Below are positions 16,609 through 25,869 of a stretch of DNA of 64,000 nt, piece by piece. Origin of the DNA: Natronobeatus ordinarius (GTDB lineage Archaea; Halobacteriota; Halobacteria; Halobacteriales; Natrialbaceae); contig NZ_CP101456.1 in the NCBI RefSeq assembly GCF_024362485.1, forward strand, positions 496,001-560,000. Direction: 5' to 3'. Below the pieces are notes generated by a model. The model worked only from the letters and a program-made list of their open reading frames with translations, was not told the DNA's origin and did no database searches. A program made the position numbers and the translations under genes. Position 1 is the first letter of the stretch. Each line of letters opens with the position of its first letter.

Positions 16609-16893
16609 TCACTCGAGTCGAACGACGCCGTCGCCGCGAACCTGGACGTCGAACCCGGCGTAGGAGAACCGAATGCGGTGCTCGCCGGGGGCGCCGGTGC
16701 GCTGGGCGTGGGCGACCAGCGAGTCGAGTGCGTCGGGTTCGATCGCGTCGAAAAGCGGCTCGAGCGCCGTCGGTGAGACGCCCGAAACCGCCGCGACGGC
16801 GGTGACGACGGCCTCGCTCGGCCGCTCGGCCGGATCGAACCGCCGTTCGTGCGCTGGCGCGGGCTCCGGTGTGTCGTCGATGGGGTCGGCCAT
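16609..16893 (-). CDS. HalOD1-type output-domain protein
   Basis: 94 residues. The body SEAVVTAVAAVSGVSPTALEPLFDAIEPDALDSLV plus a beta pair RIRFSYAGFDVQVRGDGVVRLE is the haloarchaeal output domain HalOD1, which occurs alone or fused to receiver domains and is thought to carry signals in two-component systems. An acidic 25-residue head precedes it. The minus-strand TATA-like element GATAAAAG lies near 16950. Converges with the alpha/beta hydrolase gene. Confidence 0.85.
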   Translation of the reverse strand: MADPIDDTPEPAPAHERRFDPAERPSEAVVTAVAAVSGVSPTALEPLFDAIEPDALDSLVAHAQRTGAPGEHRIRFSYAGFDVQVRGDGVVRLE

Positions 16894-17013
16894 TGTCGTT
16901 CCGTGAACGGGATGCGAGGTAGAATCGATCCTTACTATGTGGCTCTTTTATCCGTCCGGACGAGTTGACGGTCAGCCGGCCCGGAACGGATGAACTACCC
17001 CTGCAGACGGCCG

Positions 17014-17757
17014 TCAGTCACTCTGGATGCGCGGGGCGAGCATGTACGTGACCTGCCCCTGTCCCTCGGCGAACGCGAAGTGGAGCTTGATCGGGAACTC
17101 CTCGCCGAGCTCGAGGGTGACCTCGGTGTCGCCGGGGATCGCCTTGTTCATGTCCTTTAAGTAGTCGAGGCTGAACAGCGAGTGGGCGGGGCCGACCTGG
17201 AGGTCGATCAGGTCCGCGTCGGTGAGCTCTAAGTGGACGTCGTCGGTGTCGCCTTCCGCGTCGACGTAGAAGTACTCCGCCCCGTCGTCGACGCCGAGGG
17301 CGATGTGGTCTGAGACCATGTCCGCCGCCTTCACCGATCGGTTGACGTCCTTGCCCTCTAAGACCACCTGGGCGGGCAGGTCGAGGTCCGGGATGTCGGG
17401 TTCCTGTCGAATCGAGTCGGGGTCGATGAGCGCGAGCGTGTACTCCAGCCCGTCGATCTGGATGTGCAGCTTGCGGGTCTCCTCGTCGAGTTCGAGCTGG
17501 ACGAGCTGGCCGGATTCCGCCATGCCGGCGATGTCCTCGAGCCGCGAGAGGTCGACGCCGATCAGCCCGCCGTCGGCCTCGTAGGACTCGAACGCGGTCG
17601 CGTCGAGCGAGAGGTCGACCATCCCGACGTTGGCGGGATCGACGGCCCGGATCGCGAGGCCCTCCTCCTCGAGGTGGATCTTGCACTCGTCGACCAGCAC
17701 ACTCACCGAGTCGAGCGCGCTGGAGAGCGTTTCCGCGCTCACGATGGCCTTGAACAT
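17014..17757 (-). CDS. pcn: DNA polymerase sliding clamp PCNA
   Basis: 247 residues from [11 protein letters not shown], the usual haloarchaeal length and start; an in-frame ATG 27 bases upstream overlaps the TATA box (17782-17790) and is unlikely. The two clamp domains are complete: [30 protein letters not shown] in the first, the interdomain connector [10 protein letters not shown], and [30 protein letters not shown] plus the C-terminal YMLAPRIQ in the second. As a homotrimeric ring it tethers polymerases, Fen1 and ligase to DNA. Confidence 0.97.
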   Translation of the reverse strand: MFKAIVSAETLSSALDSVSVLVDECKIHLEEEGLAIRAVDPANVGMVDLSLDATAFESYEADGGLIGVDLSRLEDIAGMAESGQLVQLELDEETRKLHIQIDGLEYTLALIDPDSIRQEPDIPDLDLPAQVVLEGKDVNRSVKAADMVSDHIALGVDDGAEYFYVDAEGDTDDVHLELTDADLIDLQVGPAHSLFSLDYLKDMNKAIPGDTEVTLELGEEFPIKLHFAFAEGQGQVTYMLAPRIQSD

Positions 17758-17781
17758 ATGACTCGGGATACGAACGGTCGG

Positions 17782-17790
17782 CATAAAAAG
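17782..17790 (-). promoter_or_regulatory. TATA box of pcn
   Basis: CTTTTTATG on the minus strand, about 29 bp before ATG 17757. It supports a leaderless pcn transcript and the shorter protein start. Confidence 0.65.
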
Positions 17791-17830
17791 CCACCCGTTA
17801 CGCGCGCGGGATGACCGACGTCACATTGGC

Positions 17831-19309
17831 TCAGCGACCGGGTCCAGCGATCGCAGCCGCTCCCGCAGCGGGCGTCCGGGGAACGGTCTCGAGCCCCGCC
17901 GCCACGGGCCCAGCGACGCTCTGCGTCGAGACCGACGGCTCGAGCGACCCGTCGACCTCGACGCCGTGGATTCCCTCGTGTGCCTCCACGTCCGGGCCGC
18001 CGACGATCGTGACCACGTCGCCCTCCAGAGCGACGTAGTAGGCGCCGGCGAAGTCGCCGTCGGGAATCCGGTAGAGGCCGTCCTCGAGTTCCGTCGCGCC
18101 GTTTTGCTCGAGGAGGTTGCCGTAGGCCGCCGCGAACCGTTCGGCGTCCTCGTCGGTCTCCCAGGCGAGCGTCCAGACGTGGCCCGTCTCACCGTCCTCG
18201 TGCTCGTAGGCGACGAACGTGTCGCCAGCCCAGCCGTCGGTGATCGGGTGGGAGTAGTTGTACGGCGAGTACTCGCCGGCGCCCTCGGTCAGCGGTCGGT
18301 CGATGACGCCGTTGGCCCACAGGGTCGCAAAGAGCGTCGCCTCGCCGACGGTTTCGGTCCGGACCACGGCCTCGCTCTCGTTCTCGTCCCCGTCCTCGAC
18401 GATGGGCGCCCAGCCGCCCGACGATCGGTCCTCGACCGTCACCTCGAGGGGTCGGTCGTCCGGGTACCGTTCGGGGTGGATCACCTGCGAGGTGCTCGCC
18501 GGTCGCTCGTCGTAGGCGGCGTCGACCGCTTCCCAGCCGCCGGTCTCGTGGAGGTGGGCGACGAACGTCGGCCCCTCGCTGTAGGGGGCGAAGATCGAGA
18601 GGAAGAGACCGACGTTGAACCCCCGGTCGGTGGGCTCGGCGACGGTCCGGGAGGGCGTCTCGAGACACTCCCACTCTTCCCCACAGCGCTCGTCGTAGCG
18701 CTCCGGGAGGTACTCGGCCTCGCCCTCGATCAACCCGAGCTCGGCTCGCCGCTCGTCGAGGGTCTCGCCCTCTCGGCCGAGTCCGAAGTGCTGGTCCTGC
18801 AGGGCGTGGACGAGTTCGTGGACCAGCACCCGTCGATCGACCGTGATGGCGTCGGGATCGTCGGCGACGAGCACGATCTCCCCGTTCGAATAGTAGCCGG
18901 CGACGGCCGCACCGTACAGTTCGTCGTACGCCTCGTTGACGTCCGTCTCGCCGTCGACGACGAACGTGGCCCGCCAGAGCTCGTTCGTGAACGCCGACGC
19001 CGGCTCGTCCGCCCATCCGGTCTCCTCGCGGTACTCCTCGCGACTCACGATCTCGACCTCGACGTCCTCCTCGAACTCGAGGCCGCGGAGCACCTCGAGT
19101 CGAGCCATCGCCCGGTAGGTGACGGCCTCGAGTTCGGCCTGGCTCAGCGCTTCGGTCCCGTCGACGCCGAGGACGTCGTCGTGGGCGTAGCCGGCGATGG
19201 TGCCGAGTGAACCGTCGGCCTCGACGGGATCGACGGGGCCCGAAACCGGCGCCGCACAGCCGCTCAGCACGACGAGCGCGACGACAGCGATGAGTGTGTA
19301 TCTTCGCAT
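17831..19309 (-). CDS. Hvo_1808-family surface lipoprotein, paralogue 1 (HExxH)
   Basis: 492 residues from MRRYTLIAVVALVVLSGCAAP, a signal peptide with lipobox LSGC, so it should be anchored by lipid on the outer face. A central HELVHALQDQHF near residue 165 carries HExxH, and about 30 residues later GLIEGEAEY supplies a possible third ligand (Glu), like gluzincin peptidases. Two cysteines (ERCGEEWECLE) probably form a disulfide. Further blocks shared with the two upstream paralogues are GGWEAVDAAYDERPASTSQVIHPERY and ITDGWAGDTFVAYEH. Lacks the C-terminal membrane anchor of the other two. Protease activity is inferred. Confidence 0.85.
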   Translation of the reverse strand: MRRYTLIAVVALVVLSGCAAPVSGPVDPVEADGSLGTIAGYAHDDVLGVDGTEALSQAELEAVTYRAMARLEVLRGLEFEEDVEVEIVSREEYREETGWADEPASAFTNELWRATFVVDGETDVNEAYDELYGAAVAGYYSNGEIVLVADDPDAITVDRRVLVHELVHALQDQHFGLGREGETLDERRAELGLIEGEAEYLPERYDERCGEEWECLETPSRTVAEPTDRGFNVGLFLSIFAPYSEGPTFVAHLHETGGWEAVDAAYDERPASTSQVIHPERYPDDRPLEVTVEDRSSGGWAPIVEDGDENESEAVVRTETVGEATLFATLWANGVIDRPLTEGAGEYSPYNYSHPITDGWAGDTFVAYEHEDGETGHVWTLAWETDEDAERFAAAYGNLLEQNGATELEDGLYRIPDGDFAGAYYVALEGDVVTIVGGPDVEAHEGIHGVEVDGSLEPSVSTQSVAGPVAAGLETVPRTPAAGAAAIAGPGR

Positions 19310-19351
19310 TGGTGGATGGTGGGGCATGTCTGATGGCGCCCGCCCCAGCGG

Positions 19352-21010
19352 TTAGCGACGGCGGATCGCCATCGCGATGAGGAGGGCGACGACCGTAGCG
19401 GTAACGCCGAAGCCACGCACCTCGTCGTCGGCGTCGCCGGGTTCGATTGCGTGGATTTCGAAGTCGAGTCTGTCCTCGCCGTCGGGGGCGGCCCCTTCGT
19501 AAATCTTCGGCAGGGCGTCGACCGACGGTCCACGGACGATCGTCACCGTCTCGCCGTCGATGTCGACGTAGTACGCCCCGGGGAAGCCGGTCTCGATGAC
19601 GAACGTATCCTGACGGTCGTCGACGTCGACGGCGCCGTTGATGGCGAGCAACTCGAGGTAGCCGTCGGCGAACGCTTCGGCGTCGGTCACGGAGGTCCAC
19701 GTCGTCTGCCAGACGTATCCGCTCTCGTCGATCGTCTCCGCGTCGGTGGCGTAGGCGACGAACGTATCGCCCGCCCAGCCGTTCGTGTACGGCTGGTCGT
19801 ACTCGATCGAATCGATGTATCCCTGCTCGTCGGTGGCGACGAACTCCCCGAGCGTGACGACGGACGCGTCCGCGGAGCGATCGAGAGCGCCGTGGGAGAG
19901 CATCGACACCATCGCCGCCTCGCCGAACGACTCGTACGCCGTCTCGTTCTCGAGTTCGAGACGATTCCAGTCGTCGCTCGAGGTGTCCTCGAACTCGATC
20001 GGCGCCGGTTCGCGCTCCTCGCCGGGACGGATGACTTCCGAACTGCTCGCCGGCGGTTCGTCGTAGGCGGCGTTGACGGCGTCCCAGCCGCCCTCCTCGA
20101 GGAGGTACTCGATGTAGGCGGGGCCGTCGCTGTAGGGCTGGTAGAGGGTGAAGTAAATCCCCCAGTTGAACTCCGCCGGCAGTTCGCTGAGACTCTCGTC
20201 AACGCCCTCCCCGGCCTCGTCGTCGCTCGGGAGGACGCAGACCCACGTCTCCTCACAGCGCTCCTCGTACTCGGTTTCGACCCAGACGGCGTCGCCCTCG
20301 ATGAGCCCGTTCTTGGCGTTGTGCTGGTCCTGTGTCTGCCGTTCGTAGCGTTGCAAGTCGAAGCGCTGGTCCTGGAGGGCGTGTAGCAACTCGTGTGCCA
20401 GGATGACCTCGTTCAACGCGGGCGTCTCGGGATCGTTCGAGACGAGCACGATCTCGTCTGCGTTCGGGTCGTAGTAGCCGTTGGCGGCGCCGCCGTACAG
20501 CGCCTCGGACGCCGCGACGGCGTCCGTCTCCCGATCGACCATGAACAGCGCTTCGAATCGCAGGTTTTCAGCGAGTCGTTCCTCGTCGGTCACGTTCTCG
20601 AACCGCTGTTCGGTCTCCTCCTGGAACTCCTCGCGGCTGCTGACCTCGACTGGCACGTCTTCTTCGAAGGTGAGTTCGCGGAGCACCTCGATGCGGGCCA
20701 TCGACCGGTAGACGACCGCCTCGAGTTCGGCTTCGGCGACGACGGCGTCGTCGCGCTCGTCGATCGGTAACTCGTCGTCGTACCTGATCCCCTCGACGTA
20801 GCCGATCGTGCGGTTCGTACTCGGATCGTCGTCCTCACCGACGTACGTGACGTTGGTGACGGTGGCCGGCGGTGTTTCCGGATCGGCAGTCTCGGAGACG
20901 TTCTCCTCCGCGTGCTGGCTCCCGGGATCGACGGCGGCTGCCGAGAGCGGAACCGCCGTCATCGACACCGCCACGAGGAGCGCGAGAACCAGCGCGCGTC
21001 TCGAGATCAT
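19352..21010 (-). CDS. Hvo_1808-family surface protein, paralogue 2 (HExxH)
   Basis: 552 residues. Sec signal peptide MISRRALVLALLVAVSMTAVPLSAAA, no lipobox. HELLHALQDQRF and downstream GLIEGDAVW form the putative zinc site; ERCEETWVC the disulfide. It ends with DEVRGFGVTATVVALLIAMAIRRR, a C-terminal membrane helix after a GFG motif, close to a PGF-CTERM sorting signal. About 117 bp near its 5' end (20693-20809) is identical to paralogue 3. Starts on the same strand 103 bp after the stop of paralogue 3. Confidence 0.86.
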   Translation of the reverse strand: MISRRALVLALLVAVSMTAVPLSAAAVDPGSQHAEENVSETADPETPPATVTNVTYVGEDDDPSTNRTIGYVEGIRYDDELPIDERDDAVVAEAELEAVVYRSMARIEVLRELTFEEDVPVEVSSREEFQEETEQRFENVTDEERLAENLRFEALFMVDRETDAVAASEALYGGAANGYYDPNADEIVLVSNDPETPALNEVILAHELLHALQDQRFDLQRYERQTQDQHNAKNGLIEGDAVWVETEYEERCEETWVCVLPSDDEAGEGVDESLSELPAEFNWGIYFTLYQPYSDGPAYIEYLLEEGGWDAVNAAYDEPPASSSEVIRPGEEREPAPIEFEDTSSDDWNRLELENETAYESFGEAAMVSMLSHGALDRSADASVVTLGEFVATDEQGYIDSIEYDQPYTNGWAGDTFVAYATDAETIDESGYVWQTTWTSVTDAEAFADGYLELLAINGAVDVDDRQDTFVIETGFPGAYYVDIDGETVTIVRGPSVDALPKIYEGAAPDGEDRLDFEIHAIEPGDADDEVRGFGVTATVVALLIAMAIRRR

Positions 21011-21113
21011 GACGATGCCTCCTATTTGGAGGCGACTGTCAAAAATACGGCGGTCACCCTCACGAGCCGTCTCTGGACCGTCCTCGAACGCGGAGAACGT
21101 CTCTCACTCGGCC

Positions 21114-22757
21114 TCAATCGCGGTAGACGATCACGAACAGCACGCCGAACACGGTGGCGAACGCGACGACGATGCCGAACCCGGGAACGGGGTCGTCCGC
21201 TCCACTTGCGTCTTCACCATCGACGTCCGCTCTACTCGTTTCCTCACCGCCGACGTCCGCGTCAGTCATGTCTTCCTCGTCACCGTCCGCGTCAGCCGGC
21301 TCGAGCGCTTCTACGTCGACGTCCGCGCGAACGTCGGCGAGGTCGTCGACCGAGGGCGAACGAACGATCGTCACCGTCTCGCCGTTGTGGTCGACGTCGT
21401 ACGCACCGGGAAAGCCGTCGTCGATCACGAACGTCGTTTCGCCGACCTGCTCGGCGCCGTGGTGCTCGAGTAGCTCGCGGTATCCCGCGTGGAATGCCTC
21501 GGCTTCGTCCTCGTCGAGCCACTCGGTCTGCCAGACGAACGCGGCCTCGTTGGGCGTCTCGCCTGCAGTGTAGACGACGAACTCGTCGCCGGCCCAGCCG
21601 TCGGTCACGGGGTGATCGAAGTTGAGGGAGGTGAACCCGTCGAAGATCGCCTCCTGCTCGACGCCGATCGACCCCGGCGACTCGAGCGTCTGGTGCATGA
21701 AGATCGCGGCAATCGCCGCCTCTCCGAACACGTCGTAGTCGGGGGCGCGCTCTCGTTCGAGAGGCTCCCAGTCGTCACTCGAGGTGTCCTCGAGGTCGAT
21801 CGCCACCGGTTCGCGCTCCTCGCCGGGGCGGATGACCTCCGAACTGCTCGTCGGCGGTTCGTCGTAGACGCCGTTGACGGCCTCCCAGCCGCCGTCGAAC
21901 CGGAGGGCGTCGATGTAGTCGGGCCCGTCGTCGTACGGTTGGATCAGCAGCAGGTAGAGCCCGACGTTGAACTCCGCGGGCGGCTCGGGCGACGTCTGTG
22001 GGGTGACACAGTCCCAGTCCGACTCACATCGCTGTTCGTATCGGGTGTCGATCCAGACGGCGTCACCCTCGATGAGCCCGAGTTTGGCGTGGTCTTTGTT
22101 CGTCGTGTCGCGGCTGTACTGCTGGAGGTCGAAGTGCTGGTCCTGGAGGGCGTGTAAGAGCTCGTGACCGAGCGTGACCTCGTTCAGCTCCGGGTTTTCG
22201 AGGTCGTCCGAGACGAGCACGATCTCGTCTGCGTTCGGATCGTAGTAGCCGTTGACCGCGTCGCCGTAAAACGTCTCGAACTCGTCGATGGCGTCAGTCT
22301 CTCGATCGACCATGAACAGCGCCTCGAGCCGTACCTCCTCGAACAGGCGGTCCGCCTCGGAGCGGTCGCCGAACTGGGCGTCCTCCGCGGCGAACTCCTC
22401 GCGGGTGATGACCTCGACCGGAACGTCTTCTTCGAAGGTGAGTTCGCGGATCACCTCGACGCGGGCCATCGACCGGTAGACGACCGCCTCGAGTTCGGCT
22501 TCGGCGACGACGGCGTCGTCGCGCTCGTCGATCGGTAACTCGTCGTCGTACCTGATCCCCTCGACGTAGCCGATCGTCCCGTCGGTGCTCGGATCGTCGT
22601 CCTCGCCGACGTACGTGACGTCGGTGACGACGGGTGCGTCGGCGTGGACGTTCGCGACGTCCGTCGACGGCCCGCCATCGCCTGCGACGGCCAGCGGCAT
22701 CGCCGCCAGCGACGTCACGACCAGCAGTGCGAGGACCAGTGCACTCGATCTCTTCAT
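21114..22757 (-). CDS. Hvo_1808-family surface protein, paralogue 3 (HExxH)
   Basis: 547 residues from MKRSSALVLALLVVTSLAAMPLAVAG (signal peptide); longer in-frame starts are rejected as they would put this peptide inside the protein. HELLHALQDQHF with GLIEGDAVW gives the possible zinc site, and RCESDWDC the disulfide. An acidic, repeat-like stalk follows (EDMTDADVGGEETSRADVDGEDASGADD), then PVPGFGIVVAFATVFGVLFVIVYRD, a good PGF-CTERM-like signal for processing and lipid attachment by an archaeosortase. First gene of the three tandem paralogues. Confidence 0.86.
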   Translation of the reverse strand: MKRSSALVLALLVVTSLAAMPLAVAGDGGPSTDVANVHADAPVVTDVTYVGEDDDPSTDGTIGYVEGIRYDDELPIDERDDAVVAEAELEAVVYRSMARVEVIRELTFEEDVPVEVITREEFAAEDAQFGDRSEADRLFEEVRLEALFMVDRETDAIDEFETFYGDAVNGYYDPNADEIVLVSDDLENPELNEVTLGHELLHALQDQHFDLQQYSRDTTNKDHAKLGLIEGDAVWIDTRYEQRCESDWDCVTPQTSPEPPAEFNVGLYLLLIQPYDDGPDYIDALRFDGGWEAVNGVYDEPPTSSSEVIRPGEEREPVAIDLEDTSSDDWEPLERERAPDYDVFGEAAIAAIFMHQTLESPGSIGVEQEAIFDGFTSLNFDHPVTDGWAGDEFVVYTAGETPNEAAFVWQTEWLDEDEAEAFHAGYRELLEHHGAEQVGETTFVIDDGFPGAYDVDHNGETVTIVRSPSVDDLADVRADVDVEALEPADADGDEEDMTDADVGGEETSRADVDGEDASGADDPVPGFGIVVAFATVFGVLFVIVYRD

Positions 22758-22843
22758 TTCGTTCGTGGTTGCCGTTTGGACGGGGCCGAAATAAAGGCTC
22801 TGGCGGCGAGGGCGTTTTTTGCGTCGCGTCCGTAGCACCTCGT

Positions 22844-23425
22844 ATGCACCTCGAGCCAGACACCACCGCGGTCGTCGTCGTCGACATGCAAAACGGCTTC
22901 TGCCACCCCGACGGCTCGTTGTACGCTCCCGGCAGCGAGGCGGTGATCGAGCCGATCGCCGAACTCGTCGGCCGGGCCCAGGCGGCCGGCGTGACGGTCG
23001 TCTACACTCGCGACGTCCATCCACCCGAACAGTTCGAGGACGCCCACTACTACGACGAGTTCGAACGCTGGGGCGAGCACGTCCTCGAGGGCTCGTGGGA
23101 GGCCGAGATCGTCGAGGAACTACCCGCCGAAGAGGCCGACCTGATCGTCGAGAAACACACCTACGACGCGTTCCACGAGACCGAACTCGAGGGCTGGCTT
23201 TCCGCCCGCGGAATCACGGACCTCGCCCTCTGTGGCACGCTCGCAAACGTCTGCGTGCTCCACACCGGCGGTAGCGCCGGCCTGCGAGACTTCCGGCCGC
23301 TGCTGGTTCACGACTGTATCGGCGCGATCGAAGACGACCACCACGAGTACGCCTTAGCGCACGCCGACTGGCTGTTCGGCGAGGTGGTCGAGAGCGAGGA
23401 CCTCGAGTTCTCGAGTCCCAGTTGA
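22844..23425 (+). CDS. Nicotinamidase/isochorismatase-family cysteine hydrolase
   Basis: 193 residues from MHLEPDTTAVVVVDMQNGF. The triad is visible: Asp in VVDMQNGF (about 14), Lys in VEKHTYDAF (about 104) and Cys in LANVCVLHT (about 137). The metal site typical of PncA (D-x-H-x-H) may be met by RDVHPPEQFEDAHYYDEF. So nicotinamidase is the best guess (nicotinamide to nicotinate in NAD salvage), but other amidohydrolases of the family cannot be excluded. Confidence 0.88.
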   Translation: MHLEPDTTAVVVVDMQNGFCHPDGSLYAPGSEAVIEPIAELVGRAQAAGVTVVYTRDVHPPEQFEDAHYYDEFERWGEHVLEGSWEAEIVEELPAEEADLIVEKHTYDAFHETELEGWLSARGITDLALCGTLANVCVLHTGGSAGLRDFRPLLVHDCIGAIEDDHHEYALAHADWLFGEVVESEDLEFSSPS

Positions 23426-23537
23426 TACGGACCGCTGTGAGTCAGTTCCGGCCCAACCGCGGCCGTGGGGCGATTGGGTCGGTACATCGTCACATCGATC
23501 CGTCTGAACTGACGGCCACCACCCCCGTGTGGACTCG

Positions 23538-24269
23538 CTAGTCCCACTCGATCCACTCCTGTTCCCAGCCCCGTCGTGATTCGGCGCGCTGGCGGGCAAA
23601 CTCGAGGTCCTCTCGCTCGGTCCGGTTCCGTTCGATCGCCCCCGTCTGTTCGCCCTCGATCAGCAGCGGGTCGAACGAGACGGGGCCGTACGTCTCGCGG
23701 CTGCCGTCGGCCTCGATCGCCTCGAGTCGCTGTTTTTGTCCGCCTCGCGGGAACACCAGTCGCCCGTCGGGGCGCAGTTGCTCGAGCAGCGGCCGCGGCG
23801 GGTCGAACGCGGCCGCCTCGACCAGGATTCGGTCGAACGGCGCGTACTCCGCCAGCCCGTGCGCGCCGTCCCGGCAGTCGACGAGCACGCCCTCGTAGCC
23901 CGCCCGGGCGAGGTTCTCGCGGGCCTCGTACACCATCGGCCGCGAGATATCGATCGCGTGGACGTTCGTCTCGCCGACGAGTTCGGCGACGACGGCCGCC
24001 GTGTAGCCGACGCCGACGCCCACGAGGAGCGTCGCGTCTCCCGGCCGCGGCTCGAGTGCCTGCACCAGTCGCGCGACGGCGCTCGGTGCGAGCACGCGCG
24101 TGCCGAGGCGTTCGTGCTCGCGATCTTCGTAAGCGGCCCGCTCGTCGTCGAGGAACGCGTGGCGGGGGGCGTCTCGCATCGCGACGCCCACGGCGTCGTC
24201 GGTGAGGACGGCCTTGGCCTCGTGCTCGAGGCTGTCGACCATGTCCTCTCTAAGCACCGCGGGGTCCAT
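23538..24269 (-). CDS. Divergent protein-L-isoaspartate methyltransferase paralogue
   Basis: 243 residues with a SAM-binding core: PGDATLLVGVGVGYTAAVVAEL, then HAIDIS and RPDGRLVFPRGG. It aligns in order with the canonical Pcm next door but the active-site loop GDGQTISAPHM is replaced by LGTRVLAPSAV, and the glycine loop reads VGVGVGY instead of IGTGCGY. A C-terminal 40-residue extension is rich in charged and Trp residues. So it may have lost isoaspartate repair and gained another methyl-transfer role. 158 bp downstream of pcm on the same strand. Confidence 0.83.
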   Translation of the reverse strand: MDPAVLREDMVDSLEHEAKAVLTDDAVGVAMRDAPRHAFLDDERAAYEDREHERLGTRVLAPSAVARLVQALEPRPGDATLLVGVGVGYTAAVVAELVGETNVHAIDISRPMVYEARENLARAGYEGVLVDCRDGAHGLAEYAPFDRILVEAAAFDPPRPLLEQLRPDGRLVFPRGGQKQRLEAIEADGSRETYGPVSFDPLLIEGEQTGAIERNRTEREDLEFARQRAESRRGWEQEWIEWD

Positions 24270-24427
24270 AGCCAGGCTACCGCTCCGACGCTAATCAATG
24301 GCGCGCTTACGCCCGTCCCTGTCGTCCCTCAGTCGCGCGATTCGGCCGTTCACCGGCGCGTTCGGCCTCGGCGGCGTCGACTCGTCGCTCGAGGACGCTC
24401 GTTCTCGTTCAGCGTTGATCGCCCGAA

Positions 24428-25063
24428 CTAGCCGCGCATTCGGACGAACTGGACGCCGCCGTGCTCGCGCGTCTCGAGCGAGCCGTCCTCGCGCTTGCGG
24501 GCGAACACCAGCGTCTGGAACGCCGTCCCGAGCGGGGCGAGCAGTCGGCCGCCGGGGCGGACCTGGTCGACGACGGCGTCGGGGAACGCGGGGGCCGCAC
24601 AGGTGAGGTAGGCGGCGTCGTATGGCGCGTGCTCGGGCCACCCCTCGCGGCCGTCGCCGACCCGGACCGCCACGTCGTAGCCGAGGTCGGCGAGCCGGTT
24701 CTCGGCCTCGCTGGCGAGCTCGTCGCTGTACTCGACGCTGTAAACCGCGCCCTCGTCGCCGACCAGTTCGGCGGTGACGGCCGCGTGGTAGCCACAGCCG
24801 GTGCCGATCTCGAGGACGCGCTCGCCGGGCTCGAGGTCGAGCTTCTCGGCCATAATCGCGACCATGTGGGGGGCGCTGATCGTCTGGCCGTCGCCGATGG
24901 GCAGCGGCCGATCGTCGTAGGCGCGGTCGCGCTGGGCTGGCGGGACGAACTCGTGGCGCGGAACGGTCGCGAGCGCATCGCGGACGCGCTCGTCGGTGAC
25001 GCGGGAGCGGCGAGCGAGCGCGTTGGCCATTTGCCGGCGTTCGTCGGCGTACTCGTCGCTCAC
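24428..25063 (-). CDS. pcm: Protein-L-isoaspartate O-methyltransferase
   Basis: 211 residues. The PCMT active-site motif is intact: GDGQTISAPHMVAIMAEKL, followed by SAM motif I RVLEIGTGCGYHAAVTAELVG and later APYDAAYLTCAAP. It methylates L-isoaspartyl side chains to repair aged proteins using SAM. The N-terminal LARRSRVTDERVRDALATVPRHEFVP is the family's usual lead. The stop codon is followed after 158 bp by a divergent paralogue; upstream lies the zinc-finger gene, 11 bp away, probably cotranscribed. Confidence 0.95.
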   Translation of the reverse strand: MSDEYADERRQMANALARRSRVTDERVRDALATVPRHEFVPPAQRDRAYDDRPLPIGDGQTISAPHMVAIMAEKLDLEPGERVLEIGTGCGYHAAVTAELVGDEGAVYSVEYSDELASEAENRLADLGYDVAVRVGDGREGWPEHAPYDAAYLTCAAPAFPDAVVDQVRPGGRLLAPLGTAFQTLVFARKREDGSLETREHGGVQFVRMRG

Positions 25064-25074
25064 GATCGGTCACC

Positions 25075-25728
25075 TCACCAGGCGGACCAGGCGGAACTCG
25101 ACTGATCGTAGCTGTAGACGCGCTTTGCGTCCTTTGCGAAGACGACGTCGCCCTCGATTTCGTACCGATCACGGTCGTAGCCCGTGGCGTCCTTGCGGAC
25201 GACGACGGCGTCGATCTCGAACTCCTCGTCGCCGCGTTCCTCGACGGCGCCGACCTCGAGTTCGTAGTCGCCGGGAACGTACATCGTGACGCTCCGACTG
25301 TCGTCTCTCGAGCCGTCTTTCGGGTGGACCGTGACGTTCACTTCGACGTTGTCGACCTCACGGGTCCAGACGGTCTCGATCTCCTCGGCCGGCGCCGCCT
25401 CGAGGCGACGCTGTTCGTCGACCTCGACGCTCGTGACGCGGACGGTCGCGAGTAGCTCTTCGGTCTCGAGTAAGAACTCGTCGCCGACGGCGACGGTCTC
25501 CTCGGCGGGCGTCGTGACGTTCGCGGTGAACGACTCACCGCCCTGGGAGACGACGACGTCGAGGGTCTCCTCGCGTTCGGGTTCGGGCTGGACCTTGTGG
25601 ACGTGGCCACACTCCCCACAGCGGACGGTCAGCGCGCCGCCGCCGGGTGAGAGGACCTCGTGGACCGTCTCGAGGTCCGGTGAACACGCCGGGCACGGCG
25701 TCGCCAGTCGGTCCGGTATCTCGCTCAT
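25075..25728 (-). CDS. HVO_0476-family zinc-finger protein
   Basis: 217 residues from MSEIPDRLATPCPACSP. CPAC near residue 12 and CGECGH near 37 make a zinc ribbon. The remaining 170 residues are beta-rich and acidic (TLDVVVSQGGESFTANVTTPAEETVAVGDEFLLE and similar). The family is known in haloarchaea as HVO_0476; a transcription or translation factor role has been proposed by context only. Runs into pcm with an 11-bp gap. Confidence 0.85.
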   Translation of the reverse strand: MSEIPDRLATPCPACSPDLETVHEVLSPGGGALTVRCGECGHVHKVQPEPEREETLDVVVSQGGESFTANVTTPAEETVAVGDEFLLETEELLATVRVTSVEVDEQRRLEAAPAEEIETVWTREVDNVEVNVTVHPKDGSRDDSRSVTMYVPGDYELEVGAVEERGDEEFEIDAVVVRKDATGYDRDRYEIEGDVVFAKDAKRVYSYDQSSSAWSAW

Positions 25729-25869
25729 GGTCGGCGTAGACGGCCCGGCCCTAAAAGGCGATTGGACGGGCTCGCGGGTCGTCCCACCAGTCTGCCTGTC
25801 TCGAGTCCGGACGGCTCGGACCTCGATTCTGTAAACCACTATGTGGTTCAACATAAGTAAATTGACGCG

